Positions 1 through 11,130 of a stretch of 64,000 bases of DNA are shown here, one piece after another. Location of the stretch: NCBI RefSeq assembly GCF_901000735.1, contig NC_081547.1, forward strand, positions 5,766,001 through 5,830,000, written 5' to 3'. The notes below the pieces were generated by a model. The model saw nothing but the letters and a program-made list of their open reading frames with translations, searched no databases and was not told the DNA's origin. The translations under genes were made by a program, and so were the position numbers. Source of the DNA: Corylus avellana (lineage: Eukaryota > Streptophyta > Magnoliopsida > Fagales > Betulaceae). Position 1 is the stretch's first letter. Every line of letters begins with the position of its first letter.

Positions 1-284
1 TTAAATTTATATGGTATGATAACTTGATGAGTTGGATGTTAAGCATGATGTTTTTATTAGATTTACAAATTTCTATTAATCCATGTACTTTTTACACATC
101 CATAATATGGTAAATAAGAAATTATGGCAAACAGTTTACTGACTTGTTATCAGAAACGAAAATCAATCAACTTGGCCTTGCAAAAATCAAAGAGAGCTGC
201 CTTTTGCTTTTCAACCTTAATAGTGGTGCATTTCTGTGCCTGATTTTCTAATAGTACTGGCATTCAAGATATCTTGTCACTAAA
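1..284. other. Upstream region of the A_thal_3526 gene
   Basis: No coding exon is recognisable here. The stretch is AT-rich and ends just before the first likely ATG at 285. It may hold promoter or 5' UTR, possibly with an unseen 5' UTR intron, but no motif is clear enough to call. Confidence 0.4.
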
Positions 285-3200
285 ATGAAAAGAACTTCTA
301 TGGATTCACAGAGCAAACAAGAAATACAATCCTCAACCCAGGTTTCACATGAGTCTCAAGATGACCAACCAAACAATCACACAACTGAGGCTCCTGTAAC
401 AGATTCAGCTTCAGTATCTACTTCAAGCAATGATGGCAAAAAAGTTTCACGCCAAGATATTGAACTTGTAAGACAACCCATTCCTAATATATATATATAT
501 ATATATAGCTTTTTATTTTTCATTTTTTTTATTCCGATTTTCTTGATATGGTTCACAACTGATCTCTTTCTCATCTTTGTGTTGATAAATTCTACAAAAT
601 GGCTGTTGTAGGTCCAGAATCTAATAGAGCGGTGTCTACAGTTGTATATGAATAGAGAGGAGGTGGTTAAAACCCTCTTGACTCGTGCAAGGATAGATCC
701 TGGATTCACAACTCTTGGTAGGCAGCATGAAACCTATTTATAAGCCTTCAAGTTGCTGTTTATATGTCATAGTAATAATTTTTAATTATAATAGATATAC
801 TCAAAACAGTGAATGAAGTGGAAAAGTTGAAATAGAGATATTGCTATCACTCTTCGTAATTTTGTGTTTTGAAATAAGAAAAGGAGTATTATATTTGATT
901 TTGTTTTTCCTTAGATATTAAGCAGCACCTTAATCTGATAGTCTTATCTATTTGTTATTTATTTCATTCAGTATGGCAGAAGTTGGAAGAAGAAAATGCT
1001 GATTTTTTCAGGGCCTATTATATAAGGCTAAAGTTGAAGAAACAAATCCTCCTGTTCAATCATCTGCTTGAGCATCAGTATCATCTGACGAAGTATCCGG
1101 TAGCTCCCAAGGTTCCTTTGGCCCCTATACAGAATGGGATTCATCCCATGCCTGGTAAGTTTTCAGCTTGCAATCATATGGTTGTTTTAGAGCACAAATT
1201 ACCAGTATTATATCAATGCAAAAGTAAACAGTGAGGTTTTGGACTATTTCTGTATATCCACTTTCTGAAGTTTCTGACACCAACCAATTGACTGCTGGTT
1301 GATGACTATCTATTTCGGGCTTCTCAAATAAGTTCCTATTATGGTAGATACTTGTGTTAACGGTTATCCTCTACATACTATTTTTGAAAGGTTCTTTCCT
1401 TTACAGGAAACTTTGTGGTGCTAGTGCCTGTTTCTTTTTACTTCTTTTTCCTGAATATGTGGTGGATAAAAGGGGATTCCCATTGGATTTTCTTCATTTT
1501 AGTATCGAATTATGCTTCCTTAGGATTTTGGTTTAAAAAGTTTCTTTGGACTTGAAAGTGTGGGTTCTGATGATTTCATATGGAGCTTTTTCATCAATGG
1601 AAATTCAGTGTTGCAAAAGGTTCTAAGCTAGACACTTCTTATGTGCCATTCTTCTATTATTGTTGTCATTGTTATTCAATGCCACTTGTTTGCAGTGCAG
1701 TTAACAACTTACCTATGGGATACCCCGTGCTACAGCAACCTTCAATTTCGGCAGCAGGTCAACCCCATCTTGATCCGATGGGCTGTGGAATATCAAGCTG
1801 TCATGTGGTTAATGGTGTCCCTGCACCCAGCAATTTTCATCCCATTCGGATGAACTCTGGGAATGAGTGAGACCTTCTTGATCTTCAAGTCATTTATCAT
1901 TGACTACTTATTTTAGTGACAGAACTTATTGTAGTTTGCTATGCATTTCAATTTATTTGTATTCTTTGAAGTTCAAATCTTTTGACCAATGAACTATTAG
2001 TTTCATATGATGCAATGATCTGTTTACATCTGTAATTCATGTCACATGTTCGTATCCTTTGTTTATTTTTTCCTCTTTACATGTGTCTCAATGTTGCACA
2101 CAGTATGTATGGATTTTTTATTGGATAAATGAAAACTTAATCCCAGTTTTCCTTCTTTCTAAAATAAGTTGTTTTTCTTGATAGAAGTCATGCTAATGAG
2201 CTTTTGTCCTTCTTGTAGTATGGTGATGGAGAACAGTGCTGCTGATGTGGCTCCTATTATTCCACCAAACGGCACTATGTCATCCATGTCAGAGATGCCT
2301 GTGAGTCCTACATCAGTGGCGTCCAGTGGCCATTTCCCCTTCACTGCATCAGAAATATCAGGGATTGGAGTAGACACATCAGCACTTGATACAGCATTTA
2401 CATCAGATGTGGCGAGTTCGGTAGGATTGCAACTAGCACCGGATGGTGGGGCTGGAAATTCCAGGGATTCTTTCAGATCACTTGATCAGATCCAGTGGAA
2501 TTTCAGTTTATCAGATCTAACAGCAGATTTGTCGAACTTAGGAGGTAAGTTGTAGCTCATCTTTATGTCTGTAAATGGTTGCACTTACAAGTTGAACAAA
2601 ATATACATTAGGAAATAAAAAAGGAACGCAATGAAGCTTCTCTTAAAAGAAAGCAGGAAATTGTACCAACTAAAATTAGAGATTCTTGAAGTAATCTGAC
2701 CTCTGCATTATTCTCTTCCTTTTATGAGGAGCATAAAGTCAGTTTAATATACCTTTCTCGGCCTTTTGGCTAAGATCAAGTGCAGTATCTGTTCTTATCA
2801 GTTTAATATCACTTATCAAAAAAAAAAAAAAAAAATGAGGAGCATAAAGTCATTGTGGAATTGATTGATACACATTTTTGAGCATTGCTTCTTGATACTA
2901 GCTCATTAACGATATAATATCTTGTGAGTAGCATAATTACTCTTTTATTATGGCAAGAGAATCCTTCATGCATGGATGGATATACTTTTGTTTATCTAAA
3001 TACTGTATAGCCTGTTCTGGTTCTCGTCATGCTTTTTTTAATCCATTGCCTTCAACCCTTTGCAGATTTAGGAGCCTTGGGTAATTATCCTGGCTCTCCC
3101 TTCTTGCCATCAGACTCAGAAATTTTGCTTGATTCTCCTGAGCAAGAGGATATAGGTAATGGAAATTACATATCTTGTTTCTGATGTTCTTCTATAATGG

Positions 3201-3700
3201 TTGGGGTGATTAGTGATGGACAAACATGATCCATATTATCCATTTCGAAGATACATAGATGTCTAAATGACAATTGGATAGAACTTGAGCATCAGAGGTG
3301 TGCAAAAAGGTGTATTGATTCATTGCAATATCCACCGTGTGTGTGTCCATGCAAGAAAAGGAAAGTTCTTTTGTCATACTCTCAAAACATGGTTTGACCA
3401 GACACTGGCTTGCATTTTCGTCAAGGTTGATGTACTCTGAATATTAGTAAATTCTGTATCCGAGTACATTTTATTGTTCTCTTTCAAGTTCGGTTTATGG
3501 GCAGTAACACATATCAATTGTTTAATGGGGTGTCCAAGTGTGCCCTAATGCTCCCATGATTTCTGTGATTAAAATTTGAACGTGTCATCTCCATGTTGCT
3601 TGTTGTACGCTAATTGCTTTACCTCATTTCAGTGGAGGAGTTCTTTGTTGATTCTGTCCCTGGACCACCATGCTCTCAATCAGATGAGGAGAAACCCTAA
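285..3700 (+). CDS. Plant-specific A_thal_3526 (TIGR01589) domain protein, 7 exons
   Basis: Spliced gene with exons 285-467, 612-717, 972-1154, 1701-1866, 2219-2544, 3066-3155 and 3633-3700. All introns are GT-AG and the phases join to 373 codons plus TAA. Residues about 59-136 form the conserved plant-only domain (Pfam PF09713/TIGR01589): it starts DIELVQNLIERCLQLYMNR, continues through REEVVKTLLTRARIDPGFTT and ends near LLEHQYHL. The N-terminal 58 residues are Ser/Thr/Gln-rich and the C-terminal half is Pro/Ser/Asp-rich and probably disordered. The biochemical role is not established; short relatives in Arabidopsis (RPGE) repress photosynthetic genes, so a nuclear regulatory role is only a guess. 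The start at 285 is the first in-frame ATG of the exon; a second Met lies at codon 6. Intron 5 holds a U2 pseudogene. Confidence 0.85.
487..507. repeat. (AT)n microsatellite in intron 1
   Basis: About ten AT units lie in the first intron of the A_thal_3526 gene, 20 bases after the splice donor. It is probably length-variable. Confidence 0.85.
2724..2852 (+). mobile_element. LINE-mobilised retroposon containing a U2 fragment, with 18-bp TSDs
   Basis: The 18-bp direct repeat atgaggagcataaagtca occurs at 2724-2741 and 2835-2852. Between them lie a U2 snRNA 5' part and a poly(A) run. The long target duplication and the A tail are the hallmarks of target-primed reverse transcription by L1-type LINE enzymes. 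The insert lies inside intron 5 of the A_thal_3526 gene, in sense orientation. Confidence 0.9.
2749..2817 (+). pseudogene. U2 snRNA retropseudogene, 3'-truncated
   Basis: The sequence from 2749 starts with ATACCTTTCTCGGCC and follows plant U2 snRNA for about 61 nt. It covers the 5' stem, the branch-point-pairing segment GTGCAGTATC (GTGTAGTATC in normal U2, so one change) and the start of stem II up to AATATC. It then diverges and runs into poly(A) at 2818. Stems III-IV and the Sm site are missing, so it cannot make a functional snRNA. Eight bases (GTTTAATA-like) just before the U2 start repeat a U2-internal segment, which suggests a template switch. Confidence 0.9.
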
Positions 3701-3855
3701 AGGTGAGGGCATCCTGTTTCACTTTAGTCTTGTTAGGATAGGATAAAGTTTGGATTAATGAATAAGAATTTGACATTCATTTACTTGCCATTCTGGGGTT
3801 TTGTTATTAACAAATTTGAACATTTGAGCATTGTAGTTAGCTAGTTTACTCTACA
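3701..3855. other. 3' flank of the A_thal_3526 gene
   Basis: Probable 3' UTR directly after the TAA at 3698-3700. No clear polyadenylation signal or other feature was identified. Confidence 0.4.
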
Positions 3856-4264
3856 TTAGCGTGCAAGTGGGAAAGTAGTCATGCAAATACAAGTTATGAT
3901 TTTCTTGTAATAACCCTTTCAGAAAACTTTTATCATCTAGAAAGTTGAGGACCATATTTATCTGTAATCTTGTATTTGGCTACATTGTTGGGATATTGCT
4001 GTTTTAAGCCACAGTTATGCTACCATTTCCCATGTTCTACCTGACATACCAACCAGGTTGGATTGAATTCTTATACTAAAAACAGATAATAACTTGCATT
4101 TAGTTATTCACTCAATTTGTTTATTATCTGTGGAATGGGCGGCTACCATGTTTGCCATTTAACATATTTCAGTCTGCTACTATGTTTGGTTTCTTCAGTA
4201 TTTTCCTTCACAACTGGTATTCAGTATGGATCTGACTTGCATCCGATGATTAAATAAATGGTGA
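3856..4264 (+). repeat. Dispersed copy of the CNGC-array 3' flank block (copy 1 of 3)
   Basis: This block, starting CATTAGCGTGCAAGTG and ending GATGATTAAATAA, recurs at about 29694-30110 and 54016-54340. There it follows the last exon of CNGC copies A and B. Here it follows the A_thal_3526 gene instead. Small indels separate the copies. It is non-coding. Confidence 0.8.
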
Positions 4265-4353
4265 AGATTGCAAGGCAAGACGAATGTTTGCTTCTACCAT
4301 TGTCGGTGAATTCTCTCATAATCTTGCAATCTTTACTGTTTATTTGAATAATT

Positions 4354-4444
4354 GGGGTGGCCAATCGACCCCATGTGTTTCAGGGGTGACTTGGCCAACC
4401 ATCAAAGTAGCTCAGCCACTTCAAATCACATGGCTAACCACCCC
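4354..4444. repeat. Possible short inverted-repeat element
   Basis: The ends read GGGGTGG and CCACCCC, and a long A-rich tract follows at 4449-4490. The size and ends fit a miniature transposable element, but no clear target duplication was found. Confidence 0.3.
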
Positions 4445-4490
4445 TTTTTAAAAAAAAAAGAAAAAAAAAGAAAAAAAAAAAAGAAAGAAA

Positions 4491-5411
4491 AGAAGCCATT
4501 TTTCCATCTTCTAACTAGTGGTATACAATCATTTTTTTTTTGTAATTTTTAAAATTTGTATTGTAAGTGACAATTGTCACACTTTGATTAGAGTTGGTGT
4601 AGCACATGCTGCACATCAATGAATTTTGTCAACCTTTCTAAAGGCACAAACTATTTTGCGTTTTGTTCTTTTCTTATGCCAGGAGTGATTAATCACTTTA
4701 AAAAGGGAGCTATTTACCAAAACTCCAAATCCAATTGACTCAAAATACATTTTTCCTTATAACAAATAAAAAGAAAATTATTTAAAACATATCACGTCAA
4801 ATCAAGTGAAATAAATGAGCTAAAAAGTAGGATTACTCGTTGTAGATAATCTCTTCATGTGAAGTCAAATTCTTGAGTGAATGGTGCATAAGGCTGATTG
4901 GACCATTTATCTTGGCTTTTATGAATTAAGATTAATGGTAAGTACCACATTTTCATCATGGAAAGGTTTTACCTTTGCAATGAGTGGAAGGGGTCCCCAC
5001 AAAAGCGTAAAGGAAAAACCTTTTTCATTTGAATGAAAATGTGATATCTAACATTATTCTATGAGTCATCCATGTATGTATGTAACAAGAATAAATTTTA
5101 GAAAGCATAAGAAAAGGAAAATGTTTTTAAGAAGAAGGAAATTAATTGGACTTTATAAAAAACTCAACTATAAATTATAATTGTTTTTTTATATGCTTAC
5201 ACAAGAGGGGGAATGAGAGATTCAATTGAAATACCTTTTTAGCTAAATTAGGAGTTCCCGAGCCACTCCTTCCATATGACATGCAAAGAAAGAATCACCA
5301 CTGCAGAGTGTAGGCTGCAGCTACAATGGCCAGGCAAGCGGGACATTCAGGGGGATATTTGGGTTTCATCAACCCCACCCGAACTAACCATCTATCATCT
5401 ATAACCACATT
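4491..5411. other. Intergenic, nothing recognised
   Basis: AT-rich sequence between the A_thal_3526 gene and PBF1. No exon-like reading frame with protein similarity, RNA gene or clear repeat was found. Confidence 0.5.
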
Positions 5412-6104
5412 TTAGAGCATTCACAATGGAGGAGTCAAATAGTGCTTTTATTTAAAATGACTAATCAAATTTGTAAAAAAACCACTCACATTGGATTAGC
5501 CATAAATTTTTATTTTTATTTTTTTAAAATGGATATTTGATTGGATTAGCCAAAAAAAAACATGCTACATGTAAGAGTACTTTTCAAGTCAAGGGGAGCC
5601 ATTTTATTTTTTATTGTTTCGTTCACTTGTTTTCTCTTTTTTTCAAAAATTTTTTCACTTTTCAAGGGATCATTATGAGAATATTTTTTTCACAATTTTT
5701 AATAAAAAGATATTTCATAAATATGATTGACATTACTATGAGAATATAGTCTTCATACCTAACGTTGGCAAATACGACATTTGAAAAATATAACCATTGA
5801 AAAATATAATTATCATAAAATACAACTATTTCAAAAATATTATAGTTACAAAAATGATTATTTGAAAAATTATTGTGCTAAACAAATTACCATTGAAAAA
5901 ACAAAGAGTGAAATACAAATTTTATAAAAGAAATAAAGATAGAATCAATAAGTTGTAAAAAAAATAATATTTAAATGATATAGATAAAAATATAGCTAAT
6001 CAGATGTAAGAGACCTTTAAAAATTTATTAGTTAATTTAGACAAAATGACTTTTGAGAAACCATTTTGCATAAAAATTTGGTTACTCCATTATGAATCCT
6101 CTTA
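5412..6104. mobile_element. MITE-like element with imperfect terminal inverted repeats
   Basis: The left end TTAGAGCATTCACAATGGAG pairs imperfectly with the reverse complement of the right end, TAAGAGGATTCATAATGGAG. The interior is very AT-rich and non-coding. GAGCATTCAC-type ends are common in MITEs of woody plants. The second internal run of ATTGGATTAGCC suggests a nested or duplicated arm. The superfamily is not certain. Confidence 0.5.
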
Positions 6105-6432
6105 CACCTGAATTCTAACATATCTTGCTTATTACAGCAAAACGCACCGTTTATTACAGCTTTACAAAACACATTAAACGCACAGCTTACAATTACACAA
6201 AACGCATCACTTCACTGCACGCTGATTAGCTCAACGCAGATGTTTCCCACTTGCAATGTCTCTCTGTCCCCCCACCGTTCAAATCTCAAGCCTCATCCTA
6301 ACCGTTCATTTTCCTTCGACTCTAATTCCTTTTCTCGTGTTCACAAACTTCTCGCAGCTTCCGAACCCAACACACCCCCCTCGCCGCCATACTGCTCCAC
6401 CGCGTACATCGGAAGTCATAACACAACTAACC
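6105..6432 (+). promoter_or_regulatory. Probable promoter and 5' UTR of PBF1
   Basis: This is the stretch between the MITE-like element and the PBF1 ATG. From 6120 it changes to a C-rich composition with repeated AAAACGCA words, then a pyrimidine-rich leader. No TATA box or transcription start can be fixed from sequence alone. Confidence 0.4.
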
Positions 6433-6707
6433 ATGACCAAGCAGCAAGCTAACTGGTCTCCTTACGACAACAATGGCGGGTATTCTCTCTAGATCTATTT
6501 ATACCTTGTTCAATTTTGTTTGGCACTTTTATTTTTTATTTTTTTTGGATGTTATAGTTTGTTGTGTATGTGCTTGTTATTTGCAGATCCTGCGTTGCAA
6601 TTGCCGGAGCCGATTATTGCGTTGTTGCGGCCGATACTCGCATGTCCACTGGTTACAGTATTCTCACCCGCGATTACTCCAAAATCTGCAAACTGTACGC
6701 CCTTTGC

Positions 6708-6744
<37 letters not shown>

Positions 6745-9700
6745 ATCATTTCTTAATGTTTTGTTAAGTTTAGGTGGTTTTGTCGTTGGGGGTTTGTTTT
6801 CAGCTTTAATATTGTATTGGTTCCCTCATGAGTCGGATTGCATCGATTATCAAGCATCGATTATCAATCTCGTTGAAGAACAAATTTCAAATTTTGGGTC
6901 GGCACAATATTTAGTGGAAAATCTTGCATTACAGTTTCCTTAATCATAATTGGATGTTGGGTGACAAATAATTGGAAGTATGATTAATGTGATTTTCAGA
7001 GTAGGTTATATAGTATAGGAATTTTAGCAGTCAACCTGCAAGAAGAAAAGTTTGGAAAGGGAAAGTTATATACAATTCACAGAATAGGTAAGTTTGCTAG
7101 TTTTAACTCCAGTGAATATATTACAGCGAGATTAATTCTTTGGCTTTCATGTTTTGCCAGACTCGTAGAAATACATATGACTAGACTATTCTATTGCTCT
7201 GCCTAGAATTTTGGTGTGGATTTGTGGTTGATTGCTTAGTATTGAAAGAAATACCTAATGTATTGTAGCAGTACATGATAGTTTTGCCTTTACATTCAAC
7301 CACCTTGATAGCTTCTAAACGCTCTGTTAGGACAATGCTGTTAAATAAGCTTATTTGGTGTGTTAAATGTAAGTTTGTGGGGATATATAAGTAGTGTGAT
7401 ATGTGTTTTTCAATGAGTGACACATGACTGAAGTAAACTTTTCTTCTGTTTGTTTCTTAGTGACTTTGAATTAGCCCTTTGTTGTCATTTTGCTCTAATT
7501 TTGCGGATTCTTTGCATCTGATAGCATTGTTCTAATGCTTATGGACTTGGAGAGAGGCTGTAGATCAATTGTCAGAGTTCTGATATAATTGGGTGATGTC
7601 TAACATTTTTCTTTCCCTTGACCTTGCAGAGCGGACAAATGCGTAATGGCGTCTTCTGGTTTTCAAGCTGATGTGAAAGCTTTACAAAAGGTCTTGGCAG
7701 CTAGGCACTTGGTGAGGTTTCAAAATATCTAATTTTATACTGGCTGTTAATATATCTTTTGCAAGAAGTACATTGGTTGAAGCATGCTAGATTGAGTGGG
7801 CTTAATCTGATTTTTGCTAGTTTCATATCTATAGACGTCTCTTTGCTTTGTCAATTAGATATGTTTGTAAGTCATTTCAAAGCATGGGCAATTTGTTTAT
7901 CATTTTAATATCACAAAACTATTATTTGTTTATAGCTTTGGCTTCTTGTTTGTTTTCGATTGTTGAATGGCTTCCTTTTGCATCTTTTTAAACTTTGTGG
8001 TTCTTTGTCCGAAGGAGAATGCAATATAATAGGATTGCTATATGGGAAGAGATGGGGGGAAATGTTTCTCTGCATGTCAGATAAGAGTTAATGCTGGAGA
8101 TTTCTCCTATGAGAAGCAGGGAGCACTAAAGAATAATTTAGTTTGTTGTAGACCTTTAGTAATATAAAGTGTATCTTTTTATAGCAGATGGCTCATGATA
8201 AAGTCCTAGTTATACTGCTTTGTGTAAGCAGGGACAGCTGAGTCATGCATTTTGCAAATTCTATGAATAAGTTCAAAATTGTATTGCTGCATGTGTGAAC
8301 CTTTTAGAGTATTATTTTAGAATGAGGAAAAGCTGAGTTTTGGTTATTGTGGTCACTCGGGTGTTATTGGATGGAGGCTCTTACAATCTACAATTGATGT
8401 AGAAAGTATAAGCCTTTGATAGCTATATCTATTGCTGAGAAAAAAAATGTGCAGTGTGTAATAATTCAGAAAAGGGTTCTGGTCGGCTAGCAAAACAGGT
8501 ACCTGGTAGGTACCTATTTATTTTATGCATGTTTTTTTATAATAAGGTTTTAGATAATTCATGCATCTAATCTAAAATCTTATTATAAAAAGGCATGCGT
8601 AGAATAAACAGGTACGTACCAGGTACTTGTTTTGCCAGCCCTAGTTCTGGATGCTAATAACAAGATCTTTTATTGGGGTTACTTTAGATTATTTTGTGAT
8701 GAGCTGGTATATACTATATAGCAATCCTTATTTTTTGTGTAACCTATGATATATATATATATATATCTTGCTCTAGGATATTTGCTTTTTAATGTCACAA
8801 ATAACTCACTAGCATTCAGTTTGATGAAACATGGACACTTTTCTTAATGAAAGTGCTTATGTCTTGATGTTGAGGTCTGTAAGTTGGGTTGGAATCAACG
8901 GGCCTTTGAACATTTCTCATGTATGCCGTTTCCCACATTTAGATGCAAATTTTTAAGATTTTTTTTTACTCCATCTTCCTGTATGTTTTTGTTAATTGGT
9001 ATATAATTTAAGAAAAGGGGAAATGTTTTCTATTAAATTTATTTTTTGTAAAAACACATGTTGGTCCTGTATGGCCGGTTTGAAGTTTTTGATTCTCATT
9101 TCTGTTTTCATTATTTTATTGGATATAAATTTGGAGCATGAAATTGAACTCATGCCTAATCTCACTGATATTCTTTCTTGTATAAAGATCTATCAGCAAC
9201 AACACAACAAGCAGATGAGCTGCCCTGCTATGGGTCAACTGCTCTCTAACACCCTCTACTATAAACGTTTCTTTCCATATTATTCCTTCAACGTTCTAGG
9301 TGGCCTTGACAGTGAAGGTAAACTACCACAAGCTTTAAATGTCATTTTCATGCCCTTTCTTTTTATTGACACACCTTTTTTTTCTTTTTTGGGCTTAATT
9401 CGAAAACTACAGGAAAGGGTTGTGTCTTCACATATGATGCTGTTGGTTCCTATGAGAGAGTTGGATATAGTTCCCAAGGTTCTGGCTCCACACTCATCAT
9501 GCCCTTTCTGGATAACCAGCTGAAGTCTCCCAGCCCTCTCTTATTGCCGGCCCTGGTGTGTTGCTGACTTAAATTATGGTTATATGTATTTTCTTCAGCA
9601 TCTATATGTTACATATGCCTGATTTTAATATGTGACCTTTAGGATGCTGTGACACCACTTTCTGAATCAGAAGCAGTTGATTTGGTTAAAACTGTTTTTG

Positions 9701-9889
9701 CATCTGCAACTGAGAGGGATATATACACTGTAAGTTTCTGGTTCTCTACAATTCTGCCCATCTGTGAGAGGTTCTTCTATGTCTCTTTTTTAACAAGTCA
9801 TGGATGTTCTACAGGGAGACAAGCTTGAAATTGTCGTCCTAAATGCTGAAGGTATTCGACGTGAATACATTGAACTCAGGAAAGACTGA
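6433..9889 (+). CDS. PBF1: 20S proteasome subunit beta type-1 (beta-6, PBF1)
   Basis: Exons 6433-6479, 6587-6694, 7630-7711, 9188-9317, 9413-9555, 9643-9729 and 9815-9889 join in phase to 223 codons plus TGA, the same length as Arabidopsis PBF1. All introns are GT-AG. The protein starts MTKQQANWSPYDNNGG and carries the proteasome beta fold: the VAIAGADYCVVAADTR strand, DYSKI, ASSGFQADV, LSNTLYYKRFFPYY, NVLGGLD, FTYDAVGSYERVGYSSQG, and TERDIYTGDKLEIVVL at the C-terminus. This is one of the catalytically inactive beta-ring subunits of the 20S core in cytosol and nucleus. The gene looks intact and is probably a constitutively expressed housekeeping gene. Confidence 0.96.
6711..6740. repeat. (TA)15 microsatellite in PBF1 intron 2
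   Basis: A pure run of about fifteen TA units lies 16 bases after the exon 2 splice donor. Confidence 0.9.
8484..8643. mobile_element. hAT-type MITE in PBF1 intron 3
   Basis: A 160-bp element that is almost entirely one long hairpin: the left arm GGCTAGCAAAACAGGTACC pairs with the reverse complement of the right arm, GGCTGGCAAAACAAGTACC, and pairing runs inward to the loop. It is flanked by an 8-bp target duplication, GTTCTGGT (8476-8483) and GTTCTGGA (8644-8651), with one mismatch. TAGGGCTGGCAAA-like ends and an 8-bp TSD fit hAT. Confidence 0.8.
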
Positions 9890-9987
9890 TTTCTGTCCTG
9901 AAATTGTTGTTCTTGGCTTCAAAGCAGAATGTTGAAATTGTATGAAATGGCCTTTGATGATATTGCCATGGTGGTTATTTAGAGCAC

Positions 9988-10142
9988 AATCACCCTTGTC
10001 ATCACCGCAAAAAAGCATGATACTTTCTGACATTCATTCTTCATGTTCACAGCTTCCAAATTCTCCTGTCTCTTTCTCTTCTTAGTATTCTTCTCATTGG
10101 AATGATTTTCATAATGAAATTCATGAACATTGCTGTCAAAAT
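9988..10142 (+). repeat. PBF1 3'-flank block, copy 1 of 3
   Basis: About 155 bp beginning AATCACCCTTGTCATCACCG, about 100 bases after the PBF1 stop, probably in its 3' UTR. Near-identical copies lie at 12423-12579 and 31946-32100, upstream of CNGC A and B. None was seen upstream of CNGC C. Confidence 0.8.
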
Positions 10143-11130
10143 CTGCCTTCCATTAAAGTGGGACACTAAGCCCAATGATAATTTTGAAAGTGACATTATT
10201 CTTGCATTGACACAAGAGGGATCTCTATGTTACTTAGAATGTAATGAGATCAGGTAGAGATGTACCAAGATCTGATCTGGTCCAATAATCGAACGATATT
10301 ACTTTACACAATTCTTATCGTCATAACCAGCCCAGCAGCCCTATTTGACTTGTGTAAAAAAATGTTTAATCTGAATATATTTTCTTGAAAAAATGAATGC
10401 TAAGCACTTCGGGCTAATGGTTTTTATGCGAAGCTCTCTCTCAAATCATCTAACCAAAATACCACATATAATTTTACTTCAACCATGATCAAAAGCCGAA
10501 GACTACTTGCATATGAGTCCATCATTCCTGACAATAATGTAGAAACTACCATAAAACAAATGAAACATACACATTATCCACCCTGCCTGGTTTATCCACA
10601 CAAATGGCATAACAGGGAGTATAGCTAGCTTTAATATCCTACATGAAAAAATCTTGCAATTTTATTTTATTTATTTTTTATTTATTGTTATTATTATTAT
10701 TTTTTTAAAAAAACCTCCACCATAGGAAATGGGAGAACGTATCATTGATAAAACTATCTTCATACTCATCTTCAATACCATTCTCATACCTCTAGGGATG
10801 GAGGCAGAGATTACTATGAATAGGGGTTAAGGACCAAAAACTTTAGTGGATAGAGGCCAATAAACCTTTTTTTTTTTAGGTGAATTTGGGGGGGAGGGGG
10901 AGAAAGCCTATACTGGCCCCATTCCTCCCTGATAAGTAGAGGAAAAATAAAGAAACCCATAGAACAAAATCTCAAGCAATTAGATTGGTAGCACAACCCT
11001 CCATTTGATTGCTTGTAAGTAGGGAGAGAAGGAAAAAAATCAAAGTCTAACGTTTTATATCGATTAGATTTCCAAGAAAAGAAAAGTTCATCTTAACTGA
11101 CCAACTACGTCCATCACTGAATTCTAAAAT
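10143..11130. other. Intergenic region before the CNGC array
   Basis: AT-rich, with A- and G-rich simple stretches (a G-rich run near 10888-10902). No gene or RNA was recognised. Confidence 0.45.

Noticed and set aside
2749..2817. Functional U2 snRNA gene
   Set aside because: The 3' two thirds including the Sm site are missing, a poly(A) run follows, and there are retroposon TSDs.
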